Counted from the stretch's first letter, positions 22,750-34,690 are shown. The stretch: 64,000 nt of DNA from Adiantum capillus-veneris (GCA_014529385.2 CM043953.1:111410049-111474048); one strand, 5' to 3'. Notes: generated by a model not told the origin, from the letters alone. Numbers and translations: made by a program.

Positions 22750-22761
22750 TTCCCCCCTTCC
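22750..22761 (-). promoter_or_regulatory. Element 3 polypurine tract
   Basis: Minus strand GGAAGGGGGGAA directly before the LTR's TGTTGACC: the plus-strand priming site. Confidence 0.8.
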
Positions 22762-22799
22762 GCGTTCATGTCGTCCCCGACATGACCTGATTGTCGATG

Positions 22800-23195
22800 G
22801 CGATGTGGTGTTGGCTGTCGTTTTGTTGCTGTAAAGAAAGTAGAGACTATATCCTTTGCAGTAGCTTGTCTTGTTCGTCCAATCCGATGTACATAGTCTT
22901 CACATGATTGAGGAAAATCATAATTGATGACGAACTTTATGTCTTTCACATCCACGCTCCGAGCTGCAGCATCTGTTTCTGTCATTATAGGTCTACTGCC
23001 AGATCTAAATTCAAAAGAACCCAATGTCGTTTAACCTGACTCTTATCATCATGGATAGAGAAAGCTCCATCCATCACTTGCTCCAGCAAATCTGTGAATT
23101 CGGAGTAGTTGTGATTCTCAGAAACAACTTCTACAATCTGTAGAATTGAGTGATTGGCTTTCTGATCTTGTGAGGCAATGACAACTTTGTATGAT
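22800..23195 (-). pseudogene. Captured DEAD-box RNA helicase fragment (DDX5/DBP2-like)
   Basis: Minus-strand reading gives QKANHSILQIVEVVSE, LLEQVMDG, SIHDDKSQ, then [25 protein letters not shown] and STFFTATKR. These are consecutive parts of the C-terminal RecA-like domain of plant DBP2/p68-type DEAD-box helicases, including motif V (family AARGLDVKD; here AARSVDVKD) and motif VI (family HRIGRTGR; here HRIGRTRQ, so altered). About 30 residues after MDG (motif IV region) are missing and a frame change lies at about 23020. The segment is neither a gag-pol part nor intact, so it is a transduced host-gene scrap between the U3-start copy (23196-23226) and the PPT. Confidence 0.88.
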
Positions 23196-23226
23196 TTATG
23201 TTGTGATGTTGACCCAGCGGTCAACA
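23196..23226 (-). repeat. Extra copy of the LTR U3 start
   Basis: 31 bases match the outer 31 bases of the LTR (22719-22749) with one mismatch, including GTTGACCCAGCGGTCAACA. It lies exactly at the start of the helicase homology, suggesting a template jump from U3 to a helicase transcript. Confidence 0.9.
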
Positions 23227-24876
23227 CTTTGCTGTTGTTTTGGCTTCATCTGTTGCACTGCTTGTATCTTTGTCGAACCACAACAAGAACTATGATCCAT
23301 TAGAGCGGACGTCTATCATCGTAACCATTCATCTTTTGAGATCCTCTGATTACTTTTATGTCTGATCTTCTTCATTGGTGACTTCTTTGTTTCTGTGCAA
23401 TCATGTTGTTAGTGTTGTCTGCAGCTTTGTCATTGTAGGCCATTCTTCGACTCGCCATTGAGGAGAAGTATGCTATGATCTAAAATTGGTGCTCCAATTC
23501 ATTTGTCAATTGATTTGAGTAGCATTTCCTTATTGTTGATGTAGAAGGAATATGTTCAAGAGGATGGTGATAGGTGTCTTTAGATTAGGGTCTAAAACCT
23601 GGATGACCAAAGGGAAAAAACCCGGTGGGAAAAAAATGCCTTTGGTATACGCTCTTATTGGAGTTGAGCAGTTGAACGTGAAGTACATGTTCATGAAAGG
23701 TGAGTGCTTGGGTGAAACACGGAAAGAGTGCCTGATGCAAGCGCCAATTATGGGACACGCTATATGCATATGAGAAATTTGTCAACAAAAGCATGCAATG
23801 TGAAAGAAGGAGATGATGGGTGTTTCGAGGAATAAATGTAGCACATGTGACATCAAAAGATGTCTCAATAGCTTCCACCTTTCCAAGAAGGGTTTTCGAT
23901 GTAGAAGTTTCTCCACTCGTATCTCACTGTGCTCAGTACGTGAGTGTCTTTTGGACCTTCTCCTTCACTTCACCAGACTTAAGTACTTAGACTTCGACTC
24001 TTTTGCTCACCTATACCAGCATGAGCGACACAACGTAAATATGCTCAACTCTTCTAGCTTGAGCAGTACCTAGAATAGCTAAGACGCTTAGACCACAGAG
24101 AATATTACTTGAAGCTTTGGGACTAACACCTCACTCATTTTGTGGCGTAGCTACTCGACTCTGACTTGTATGACTTGTCGGTTGCATGTTGACACTGCTT
24201 TGTGACAAGTTCTTCGGCTGTTGTAGTGGCTGCTGAGACATACTTCGTGAAGTTTCATCGTTTTCCTGTACCTTCTTCTCTTTGTAGTGCTCAGGCGTCT
24301 CGTCAGTCTATTCTTCATGTGGATTATGGATTTTTTTATTTTTTATTTTAATAATAAACAAAGAAAATCTTAAAACTTAACAAAAGAAAAATCATTCAAA
24401 TAGAAATCTAAATGCTATGTACACTATACACATGTCCCTAGGGGCTCATATATGGATTTTGTCTCCATACTCCTCTGTAACACTACTATGAGGGCATATA
24501 CTCTAAATTTCGTCAAAAATTTATCACAATAAAACGCAAAAATTCAATGCATCTCACAAAACATTGCCCTCTAATAGTCATAATATTAGATCCGCATTCA
24601 GAATGCCTCCCCCCTTCCTATTTGGAGTGATCCTTTACGACAGGGTATCGCAAAGGGTATGTGTTGTGCTTGGGAAAAAAGTTGTGCCTATGCAGGCCTT
24701 GTAATGTAGCCCTATTATGCATACACAGTCAATGCATGGAAAAGATTTATGTTGTGCAAGATGTGGGTATAAGCAATTTGCTTATTGGCATTTGTTGGCG
24801 AGGCTTCCTATTCTAAGCAATGTAATGGTCTCTGAAGCTCCTATATCGTTGCTTGATTGAAGCGACTTGCTCTCTT
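23227..24876 (-). other. Element 3 3' internal region, no gene recognised
   Basis: No RT, RNase H or integrase motif in any frame. Short open stretches around 23550-23880 and 23813-24073 match nothing recognised. T/A-rich at 24330-24420. Probably 3' non-coding sequence or remnants of deleted pol. Confidence 0.5.
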
Positions 24877-27800
24877 CTAACTGTACTGTAATCGTAGGAA
24901 AAATTGTAAGAATTCAAGCGGCGATGCACTGACAGCAGTTTTGTTGATCTTCTTTGGGACCCATTTCTTTGCGATTATTGGCTGTTTTGTTGCTGACGCT
25001 CGTTTGGGAACCCATACTTGCGAATGCTTCGTTTGTGTTTGAAGAGACTTCTTTGGGATCCACCTTTTTGTTGTGTGAGTCGACAGTGGTCTTTTCTTCG
25101 GCCCTTGTACGCTTGGTTGGTGACGGGATTCAGGCTTTGAAAGTTGATACTGTGGTTGTTTTGGAATCCAAATGAATTCCTGACTTTTTTGTGCTTGAAT
25201 CAACTTCTTTGGAGCCCAAACCTGAGTTGTGAAAGCTTGCGACTTTGTGATATTCTTACCCATTCGTGCACGCTTTCCTTTTTTTTGTTTTGGTGTTGGA
25301 TCTTGTGATTTGTCATTAGAGATCTTTGTCTTCTTGATCCATATTTGTTTTTGGCTGATCTGGCTTTTTGGTATCCAGATTTGTCGAGCTTTTTGGCTTT
25401 GACTTGTTGTCCTGTTCTTTTGACCTGTCATGGTTGTTGCTGAAGGGGTTGGTGATAGTGATGGTCTAAGTTGATGATAGGGGATGTCGTAAGATTCATC
25501 ACTATCGCTACTATCCTCAGCAAGGTTGACTTCTTGTACTTTCCCTTGATTTTTTGGCTGGTAGTGGAAAGTTACTGTCTGTTTGCTCGTGGGTGGTAGT
25601 TTCTTGGAGGACTTTTTTAGCCCATTGATTAGAGCATTGTTAGCTCATTGCTCTGGTCGTATTCTTCCTAGCTGAGTCTTTGCCTCCTTATTAGGAGCCA
25701 TGTATGAGGATGCTTGTGGTGGCCGTGTCTTCACGGAGGACTTTGGAATCCACTTTTGATGCACTTTATTCGTGTAGCGATGACATTGATTCCAGGGTCG
25801 TTGATCTTCTTGAAGCTCGAAGTGTTCTACAGAGTCATAGAACTTGTCGTCTTCTTCATCTTTTGATTCTCCACATTTCTTTGTTTGCTCTTTATTTCAA
25901 GAGCTTGTTGATGTCTGGTTATCTTCGTTTTCCTGGATTACACTCTCTGCAAAATAAGGAACGACATCATAGCCATTTTCATCACAAAACTTTGTTGTGG
26001 GAGCATCCTCCACGACGCACACGTCCAGAGTAGCCAAGATGTGTTCCCATCCAAAAGGCTCTAACTCTTCTTCAGGAAATGGTTCTGGGATATAGTCCAT
26101 ATCCTCTATAACCCGCTCTAGGATACATTCCTCACGTTTCAAGCTGCCACATTGTGAAGCTCCACACATCCACAGTTCTTTAGGCTTACCTAACCAAGCT
26201 GGAAGTTCTGATCCTGCTACTGTGGCGGAATCAAACTCCTCAACCGGTGTTCTCGTCACATCCCTATAGCTATGGTCCCTCAAGTTTACCTTTGTTATGG
26301 TTTCCATATGTCTCAGGTATATATGGTCATAACCCCAATCTTGGACCATTTTCAATTGTCGCATGAATGGTCTTCCCAGAATGATTTCATAGTTGTTCTT
26401 CTTGCCAAAGTCAACAACAACAAAAGTGTGTTCATATTCAATGCCATAAGAAGTAACAAGTACTTTTTCTAGCAGTCCTAGGGGCTTTTCCTTGTGTCCG
26501 TCTGCAAGCTGCAGGGTCATTCGTGTGGATCTCAAGGCAGGTTTTCCCCATTTTTTCCAAACCTCTTTGGTTGCAATGGCCACACCAGCTCCACTGTCAA
26601 GGATTGCCATGGTTTGTACACCATTGAATTCCAAAGGAAGGGTGGTGTTTCCATCTTCTCCCTCGTAATACTCGCCTACCTTGTTTAATGGCACTAGCTT
26701 AGTATTTAGTTGAGGCATTTCAAGCTCTTTGATGCCTTCCTCGATTTGAGTCATTGGGGTTTTTACACCAAATTTCTCTAGACATTTACCCACATTAGCC
26801 CACATGTTTGGTCTTATTCTGAGCAACTCGGCTAACATTATTGTACAGGTGACTGGGGTAGATAGAATATCTACTAGCCCCTTTGAATCGATGGCCTTGT
26901 TGGGAGATGGGACTGCAACCACATTTGACTTGGTCTCGTACTCTCCCATGTAGGACGGTAGTGTTCTTAGCGAATGGGGTTGACTATCCATAGATTGTAC
27001 AGATCCTTTGTCTCCCCAATACGATCGCACGTCTAGATTAATTTGAGATCCAGTCTCAAATTCCTCTATTGGCGGTAGAAACACTCCTCGTTCATCACCA
27101 GTCTTGTCTACTCGTCTTCTTAGGTCATCGGATTCATTGGCCTCTCTGACTTGTTTCCACAATTCATCAAGATCATCTATCTCTTTACAATCCTCAGGTA
27201 TAGCTTGGTGAAATCCCTCGGAAGAGTTATCCGTGGTATTCAGTACTATCCTTGGTTCTAATGCTGGTTCTTTGAGTTTTGGTCTATGCTCATGACTAGT
27301 ATCTGGCTCTTTTAGTTCCTGGTTTGGTGGAATTACTTGTGTAGGCATAACACGGATCACATCCTCAGGTTTTCCACCTGGTGGTTCTAGTAAAGCTTTG
27401 GCTGTTTGAATCATTTTATGGCACATTTCAAATTTTTGCTTTTCTAGTTCCGCATAGGGATATGTCATCCACCTTTGTTCTTGGGTTTGGTTTTTTTTGA
27501 GCCTCGCATCATAGGCTTTCAAGAGGGCATCTAATGTCTCATTAACCTTCTCTGCCAACACAGATCCTCCTGAACTAGCACTTCTCGGTTTCTCATCCGT
27601 GGATGGTTCTTCTAGAGGTTTAACCATCTGTGTAAGAGAAGGTGCCTCCTTTTCCTCATGTTGTTTTATCTTCTCCTCAACTTCGGTAAGCTTCTCAGCT
27701 AGGGATTTTTGCTCTCGTTCCCTGCGTGCTTTAATCCTAGTCTTTCTAGCTTTCCAACTATTTCGTTTGCTCTTGGTTTTCTGACTAGGTGCGTCGGTCT

Positions 27801-29802
27801 TTGGTCCATCATCTGTCTTTGGACTTGTGTCACTTTCCGTGTTCTTTGTCTTTGGATTCTCATCAGCTTTCTTTTGGGCTTGTGCTCTCGTAACCACTTG
27901 AACTGGTACGACATTTTCATTTTCTGAGCTACTAGGTAGCTGAACAATCCCTAATACATTTGGCGTGCTTTTCCTGATTTGGTTTGGGATTTTTGTGCAA
28001 TCGGGGATCAAGTGAGTGATGCCACACTCAAGACAATAGGCATTTACTTCAGTGATCTCCATGTGAGGACATTGTTTGACCAAGTGGTTGTCACGACTTT
28101 TGTGGCAATCTGTCTCTGGTTGAGGAGATTCTTTTAGCATTTCCTCTTGGCTATAAGCAAGCTTTGACCTAGATAAGTCACTATTTGCAATGAATCGCAA
28201 TGTCCTTTCGTCCATTTCATACCTTCTTTCTTTAGACTGAAACCCAGGAGGTGGAGGTTGTACCGGCCTCACCACTCCATGTGTTTCTCTCACATTTTGT
28301 TGCTCCGAAGGGTAGTACTCACTTTGGTTGCTATACCACATTGTAGCTCGTACTGGAGTTGGTTTATTTGATGCTTCCATCATTGGCATGTATCTCATGT
28401 TTACCGGCATTCTAGCACCTGGCAGCGGAGGTTGTTGTCCTAAGACAAGCTGTGACCTTAATACTCCTATTGGTCCTGGTGCATTCCCCGTAATGTATCT
28501 AGGTGGAGTAGGTGCTTCTGGAACAGGTTGTACATACCTCTCCCTAGAATTTTCCATGCTATAATAGCACTCTTCCCCCGTATGGTTCGTCCATTTTCTC
28601 TCAATTTCACACCACTTCGGCTCTCCCGAATCAGACCTTACAAGAGGAATCAACCTCTTGACCAAGTCGTCGATAAGCTTTTCTTGATCAATAGGTGCCG
28701 TTGACTTGGCAATGGACTCACTTATCTGTGAAACACTGTGTTGAGAGGATGTGTCATCTCCTTGACTCTTTAAGTCCTTTTCTTTGTATGCCTCATAGTT
28801 ATCCACTAGATAAAGAGCTTCTTTGATCAACTCGTTTAGCGTCATTCTCCTTATCATATGCAGATCCTTCTGAAGGCCCTCATCTCTCATTCCCTGGATA
28901 AAGATCAGCATCAGTCGTGCTTGTGTAGGTAATTCCGCTCTCGGACAGAGCTTAACATATCTCTTGAGTCGTAATGATGCTTTGCGTACTGATTCATTCT
29001 CTTTCTGTTTGAATCTATGGATTTGCGAGACCGTGTTGTGAGCAATGCCTTTTGGCAAGAATTCTTCAATAAACTCCTCAAACAGCTCATCTAGGGTCTC
29101 AAATTCCCATTTTTCCACCGAGTCGAACCATGTAGCTGCATCATCTTCTAGAGTCAATCCAAATCCCGCAAACTGTGTCGCAAAATCTGAAACTTCCTCT
29201 GCTCTAATCACTCTTCTAAAAGCCGCTACGTGATCTCTCGGATCTTTATCTCCGGAGTATTTTCTGTTTACCCATTTCTGGACTTGGGATGGTCTAACTC
29301 CTCGATTGTCTACAAGTCTAACCAAAGATTCTCCCAATCCTTCTTTCGTTATCGCTCTTGAAGGGAATCCTGGTGGCTCTCTTCTTGGAACTCCTATAGG
29401 AATTCTCGTGTTTGGTGGAGGCATTTGTGGTACTTCATTGACCAAATATCCTCCTCTTTCTAGAACAGTGTGTGGATTTGTGCTTTCTGCAACTTTGTAT
29501 TCTCGTCCATACTTGTCGACAACTATAGATCTCCATTGACAGTCGACTCCGTATGTGTAGACATATAAGAGCTTGTAATCTGTTATCTCTTCTAGGTATG
29601 GATCTGAGCACCTATAAAGATTGACCTCATTGTCGTCAATGTATCTATATAGTCCTTCACTCTCATGACCAATCATCCAAACTCTCTCAACAAGATGGGT
29701 CTTTATCAATTGCAAGTTTGGAAGATCCATTGTGGGAGGATATTCCTCTATCGTCGGGATCTCCAAGCTTGTGTAAGCTGCGTTTGAATCTAGGGCAGAC
29801 AT
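24877..29802 (-). pseudogene. Element 3 gag-protease-WxPK polyprotein, two in-frame TGA
   Basis: One frame of 1642 codons from the Met at 29802, interrupted only by TGA at 25897-25899 (after 1301 residues) and 25645-25647. N-terminus: two similar aromatic stretches (YRYIDDNEVNLY, IVVDKYGREYK). Gag core about residues 185-335 (DHVAAFRRVIRAEEV, ATWFDSVEKWEFETL). Zinc knuckle CLECGITHLIPDC near residue 590, preceded by KWCEIERKWTNH and LVLGQQPPLPG. Lys/Glu-rich coiled-coil-like stretch about 690-720. Retropepsin AILDSGAGVAIATK near residue 1067 and IILGRPFMRQ. After the first TGA an acidic region leads to at least eight W-[IVA]-[PK]-K motifs (WIPK, WIKK, WAPK, WVPK). Gag coats RNA and the protease processes it; the WxPK part is unknown. 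Two lone TGAs may be decay (CGA to TGA) or readthrough sites. Confidence 0.88.
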
Positions 29803-32132
29803 GATTTCTGGGCTTAAGAGCTTTTGCTTGGTTCAAGTAGACTTATTCCACTGTGTTCAAGTGCTTTGGTTAGGGAAAAGTCGAAACTATGTCCAAAACC
29901 ACAACCGTTTCGTCACAATTCTTGCAAATTGTCGCTTTCAGACACCCCTGACTTCCGGATGAATTTTGAGGCCTTAAACGATGTTTTTTTCAAAGTTGAA
30001 GTTTTGCTCTAAGATCTGTAGGGCCGCTCCCAGGCTACGTTTTGATATAAAAACTTTTCCGATCCGATACCGTTTGTGAAAGTTATGGCCAAAACAGTGA
30101 AATGCAGTTTAGAATGGAAGAAGACTTGGGATCTTTGTGACACTGTGAACACTTCTGTATGGTCAAAAGTACAGTTGGACCCTAAATCTGGCCTGGAGAC
30201 ATCCTACGCGTAGTATGTCTATATGCTCCGAATTTAACTAAATTTGGTCCAGAGACTCCCCTTAAGTCCAGCAACACAATGGTATGCTCAGAATTTCAAT
30301 TGGACCTAAAAATGGCCTTGAGACATCCTACGCGTAGGATGTCTTTTTGCTCAGAATGACTTGAAATTTTCACCCCAGCTTCTCCTTGATGTGCTGATCA
30401 CAATGGTGTGCTCATAGGTTGGTTTGGAGTCCTAAATCAAGCTTGAGACATCCTACGCGTAGGATGTCTTTTTGCTCTGTTTCAGCTCAAACTTGCACTG
30501 TAGCTTCCCCTTGATGTGCTTAACTCACAGCTATTTTTACTTTTTGATTCTGACACCTATAGGTTGGTCAAATGATCAAGAATCTTCTCCAAAAGCCTGA
30601 TGTCTGTTCTGATGAATTCCTAAGTCAAATCAACTCCAAATTGGACCAAATTTGACTAGGAGGCTTGCCTAAGGCTATACAACACCCTGCTATGGTCACA
30701 ATAGAACTTTGGTTTCAGAATTATGCCTTAGACATACTACGCGTAGGATGTCTAACTGCTCAGAATTGCCCCAAATTTGAACCATAGACTCTCCTTATGG
30801 TGCTGATCACTCTGGTATGCTCAAAATTAAGTTTGGAGTGCAAAATCACACATATAACATCCTACGCGTAGGATGTCTTTTTGGCCTGTTTGACCCCAGA
30901 CTTGACCCAAAGCTTCCCCTTGATGTTAGCAACCCAGTGGTATGCTCAGATTTGAATTTGGATGTCAAAAGACCCCAAAACTAGCTATCCTTGCTTTTTC
31001 AGCCAAAAGTGCTAGAGTCTGTTCAATCTTCCTTTCACTAATCCAAATGAGATGAAATTTATCACATGCACTCAATACAACATTTAGATCATGCTCCTGT
31101 AGCCATCCTATGGTTTTGGTCTTGGAATAATGCCTTGGCACAATTTGGGTAGGATGTCTGGCAATTTCAGTCTATCTGGCCTTGTCCTGTCAAGATATGG
31201 TCAAGTTCCCCTTTCCAGGTGAAAATAGGGTAAAACCTACCTTCTGAACACACTGGTCAACTCAGAATTTCAAAAAAATGCCCAGATCACCCTGTAGACA
31301 TACTACGCGTAGGATGTCTACTGCTAATTTTTTCAGACTGAAGTGTCCTTGATGCTTCCTTATGCTCTCAGCAAGTGCAAGTATGCTTCACAATTGCAAA
31401 AACATGCAATAGTCACTCAATTTAAGCCTTTTCTAAAATTTTACGTTTTCTGACTCCGCCTTTTGGCTTTTGGTGAACAAAAATAGGGAAAAACACTCAA
31501 GTCAATATGTTACTAGGGTAAAACCTACCCTTTGAACACACTAGTGTAGTCAAAATTTTCAAATTTCGTCTCCAGAACCCCCTTGAGACATCCTACGCGC
31601 AGGATGTCTATGTTTACAGAATTGCAGGTTTTCTTCACAGAACCCTTGCAAATGTTGTTTTATATACACAACATCAGTCAGTCATACAAAAATGTCCACA
31701 AAAGCTTGTTTATTGCATTTTTACCCTCAAAAGCACACTTTTCCGTGATTTCAAATGCAATCAAGCACTTTAGCAAATAATTCAGTGTTGAATAGCTCTA
31801 GATCAGAATCGGATCACTTACCTAAAGCTACTCCTACAAATCATATGGGGTTTTGCATCTATGAGTAGAAAAACGATTCACTGCCACACACGGACTAGTA
31901 AACGCTTTTATCACCTCACAAATCACTTGACCACCAACAACTACTCTAATCCACATATCGTAACTAACCTATCTAGTCACAGACCCTCGGCAAGACACAC
32001 GCTTCCTGGCTATCCACTTGATCGCGGAATATCCTCTTCCGGATCCACTTAAGAAAAACGCTTTCTTTAGCCGAAACTAAATCAAGCAACCATCACACGA
32101 GTGTTAGTAGGAAACCTACTTAGGTCCTTGTG
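29803..32132 (-). other. Element 3 untranslated leader
   Basis: The 2.3 kb between PBS and gag Met has no long open frame on the minus strand. It is mostly the array of palindrome-bearing units (30198-31608). A leader this long is usual for plant Tat-type elements, where packaging signals are expected. Confidence 0.7.
30198..31608. repeat. Palindromic 22 bp repeats in element 3 leader
   Basis: Seven copies built on the perfect palindrome ACATCCTACGCGTAGGATGT (plus one flanking base each side) at 30198-30219, 30322-30343, 30447-30468, 30731-30752, 30856-30877, 31297-31318 and 31587-31608. A half copy ends at 31158. Spacings are about 125 or 280-290 bp because each copy sits in a diverged ~125-145 bp unit that also contains CTTCCCCTTGATGTGCT and ATGGTATGCTCAGAATT blocks. 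Palindromes are better conserved than the rest of the unit. Six of seven keep the central ACGCGTA core; the seventh has ACGCGCA. Confidence 0.92.
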
Positions 32133-32151
32133 TCCCCGGCAATGGCGCCAA
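32133..32151 (-). promoter_or_regulatory. Element 3 primer-binding site
   Basis: Minus strand TTGGCGCCATTGCCGGGGA immediately follows the LTR's CCAACA. This is the primer site typical of plant Tat/Athila-like elements. Confidence 0.9.
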
Positions 32152-33107
32152 TGTTGGACGGAAAGCGACTCACACACCCATGAAGTGCATTCAAACACTA
32201 CCTAGATCAACATAACGTCAATCGAGGACACAGATGACACAATAGGCACACGGAGGAAATCTCTTAAGCTTGTCAGGCTGAGACCATCCTACACATACAA
32301 CACTCAGGAAGGCCAACTAAACCACAATCAAGAACCTCACTGCTCTCAACTACACCACCTAGCCACATACACACATGCGGAAGGTAACTCACCTAATCAT
32401 GCCAGATTCGTACGAAACTTAAGGAACACCATCCCCTCAATAGGATACACCTGTCCCTAAGCTTCTACACTCAAAACCCTCACTCAAAACCCATCTGCGG
32501 AAAACGCGTAGGATGACAGAGCTGACTTTTGAAAGTGCCGAAAACTGAAATTTATGAGTACCTATGCGTAGCTTATGTTGCCACGATTCTATAGACTACT
32601 AGCTCGCAGAAAACAGACATCGTTTGATACACTTACGACCACAATTAGCTCGTAGATGCGTCGGCGTGTGCGCTTCGTCTCACGAGGAATGCTTGGCGTT
32701 GTCGCGTAGCTCTCCTCGAGCCTACCGCAATGGGGCAGTCGGATCTCCAATGTGTTGAGCGAGCCGGGCGTAGCGAGAGGATGAAGCTCACGCTCACTCT
32801 CTTTCTCTCTCACACACAGTAGACGGCAGCGCTAAAACTTGATTATGAAAAAGTCTCTTTACAAAATGACCTAGGTACCTTATATACTAAGGCTACCTTA
32901 GGTTTAACCAAAAATGGGGTTGAAAGGGTCAAATGGCTTTGTATTTACAATCTGGAAGTGCCATTGCACCCCGGCTTCTGAAACTAGAATAACTACTCAT
33001 TACAAATGACGTTTATATCCATAATCCACAGCATTTCATAACTCGCAAAAGATAAGACTTTGGTACGAAACTTGAGTTATGTTGTGTTGTTGACCCAGCG
33101 GTCAACA
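32152..33107 (-). repeat. Element 3 5' LTR
   Basis: Plus strand TGTTGGACGGAAAGCG to GCGGTCAACA, 956 bp, nearly the same as 21790-22749. Confidence 0.95.
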
Positions 33108-33499
33108 AAGGCCAACCCCACCATTTGGCTACCACATCATCAACCCCTTGTCCCGCGTGCCACATCCACCACGACACCATCGTTATTGTGGGGGGGAGCA
33201 TATTAAAAAAGATAAGGGAGATATAGTGGAGGGAAATTGCGGAGGGAATAGCATGTGGTGAAGAAAATGAAGTGGAAAGGGGGGGGGGGGGGGGGGGGAG
33301 GAGCTCGATTGATCTCTCTTGATTTGGAGAAGTTTGCTGGACTTCAAGCTCTCTCTCTCTCTCTCTCTCTCTCACCCCTAGAAGATAAGAGAAGGGGATT
33401 CAAAGGGAAGAAAACGAAGGAAAGGGATAAGCTTAGATAGAGAAAGAATGGCTCTCTCACTCTCAAGCTTGGAAGAAGATGGAGGGAAGAGAAGCAATA

Positions 33500-33540
<41 letters not shown>

Positions 33541-34200
33541 CACTTTGTGAATCAAGCTGAAGAGGAGAAGCAAAGATGGTATTTAAGCAAAAATAAGGGA
33601 GTATAGAAAGTCGATCAAGGAAGAAAATAGCACGAGAGAGGAGATGATGGGGAAATCACATCATCAAGAGTCACATTATATCTCTTTCAAAGCAATAGAA
33701 GAAAAACATTCTCAAAGGCTTGTAAGGAGTAGGAAGAAGGTAAAGAACAAGAAGAGGATGAAGGGATTGGATTTATATATGCTATTAACTTCTTTAGGTT
33801 AGGGAATTGGAAGCAAACAAGGAGTTGGAAAAGGAAGGATCAACTCGTCAGTAGATGAATGATTGCCATTGTTTGAGGCCATATTATCCAATCTACATTC
33901 ATTGAGGAGACCGGGTGCATGTGGCTACGAGGGCTTGTACATGTATCGGGAAGACTTCAAGATAATGATTTGATTGGAAGAAAAGCAGTGGTTCTAGGTT
34001 GACTTTATTGTAGGAGCTAATTGATTTACCCAGAGTTTTTAATCATCTAGGTGATTGTAAGAGGTCAATTAGAACACATCTTGTACAATTTATTCTATCT
34101 CTAACGATACAGTTCTCATTGGTTCCTATTAGCATTCATCTATATGTGTCTAATGCTTTCTCTCTCATAGAAGCCAAAGGCCCCGTGCCTTTCCAACTCA
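33108..34200. other. Purine/pyrimidine-biased spacer with microsatellites
   Basis: No gene. Contains a 20-base G run (33279-33298), (CT)n tracts at about 33350-33373 and 33502-33536 and otherwise GA-rich sequence. A continuation into the gypsy fragment at 34223 (part of its lost body) is possible but unsupported. Confidence 0.6.
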
Positions 34201-34204
34201 CCTC

Positions 34205-34690
34205 TCAAACCCATATCCCCCGACACCATTTGAGCTAGTCTATGGTAAAGAAGCAGGGCTACGAGTGCATGCACAACTAGGAGCACTAAAGGGGATGTGG
34301 TGAGTCAATTCCACTCAGCATGAGATTTTGCAGGAATGGATTGCTAGTCTTGAAGCCTTGCAAATGGATAGGGAGGCATTGATGGCTACTATGTGAAGCA
34401 ATGGGAGAAGCGGGTTTCAAAGTTCGATCAAAACCTACCGGGAAAAAAAGATAGATGAAGGAGACCTGGTGATGAAATATGGAAGATACTCAGTTTTCAC
34501 TATCTAGCAGAAGTTCAAGTAGAAGTGGACGAGTCCATACAAGGTGCAGAAGGCCTTTCCTAATGGGACCTATCAGTTGGTGCGAGCAAATGGTAAGCTT
34601 CTTAGGCATAGAGTAAATGGTGTGCATCTGAAGCTGTACTTTGACAAGGGTCTAGTGCATGATGTGCATCATCAAGGGGGTTGGGCAACC
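34205..34690 (+). pseudogene. Gypsy integrase C-terminus, orphan fragment
   Basis: From 34223: TPFELVYGKEAGLRVHAQLG, then after a TGA WIASLEALQMDREAL, IDEGDLVMKYGRYS, WTSPYKVQKAFPNGTYQLV and HRVNGVHLKLYFD. This is the end of the integrase core plus the GPY/F-like C-terminal domain of a gypsy family different from elements 1-6. At least four stops and one frame change. The RT and integrase catalytic parts are absent. Confidence 0.8.

Larger units (their letters stand above)
21790..33107 (-). mobile_element. Element 3: non-autonomous LTR retrotransposon (gag-protease-WxPK)
   Basis: LTRs at 21790-22749 and 32152-33107 enclose 9.4 kb. On the minus strand the order is 5' LTR, PBS, 2.3 kb leader with palindromic repeats, one long gag-protease-W-x-P-K frame (29802-24877), about 1.65 kb of unrecognised sequence, a captured helicase fragment, PPT and 3' LTR. 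No RT, RNase H or integrase, so it would need those from a partner. LTRs differ at roughly 3% by eye. The flanks AAGGA (before) and AAGGC (after) look like a 5 bp target duplication with one mismatch. PBS type and gag/protease wording place it with plant Tat/Athila-like gypsy elements (inference). Confidence 0.92.

Noticed and set aside
23552-24073. RT or integrase in the 3' part of element 3
   Set aside because: Checked all frames for palm, RNase H and DDE motifs; none readable.
30198-31608. CRISPR-like array
   Set aside because: Palindromic repeats with irregular 125-290 bp spacing inside a plant LTR element leader; no cas genes and spacers are themselves repeated.
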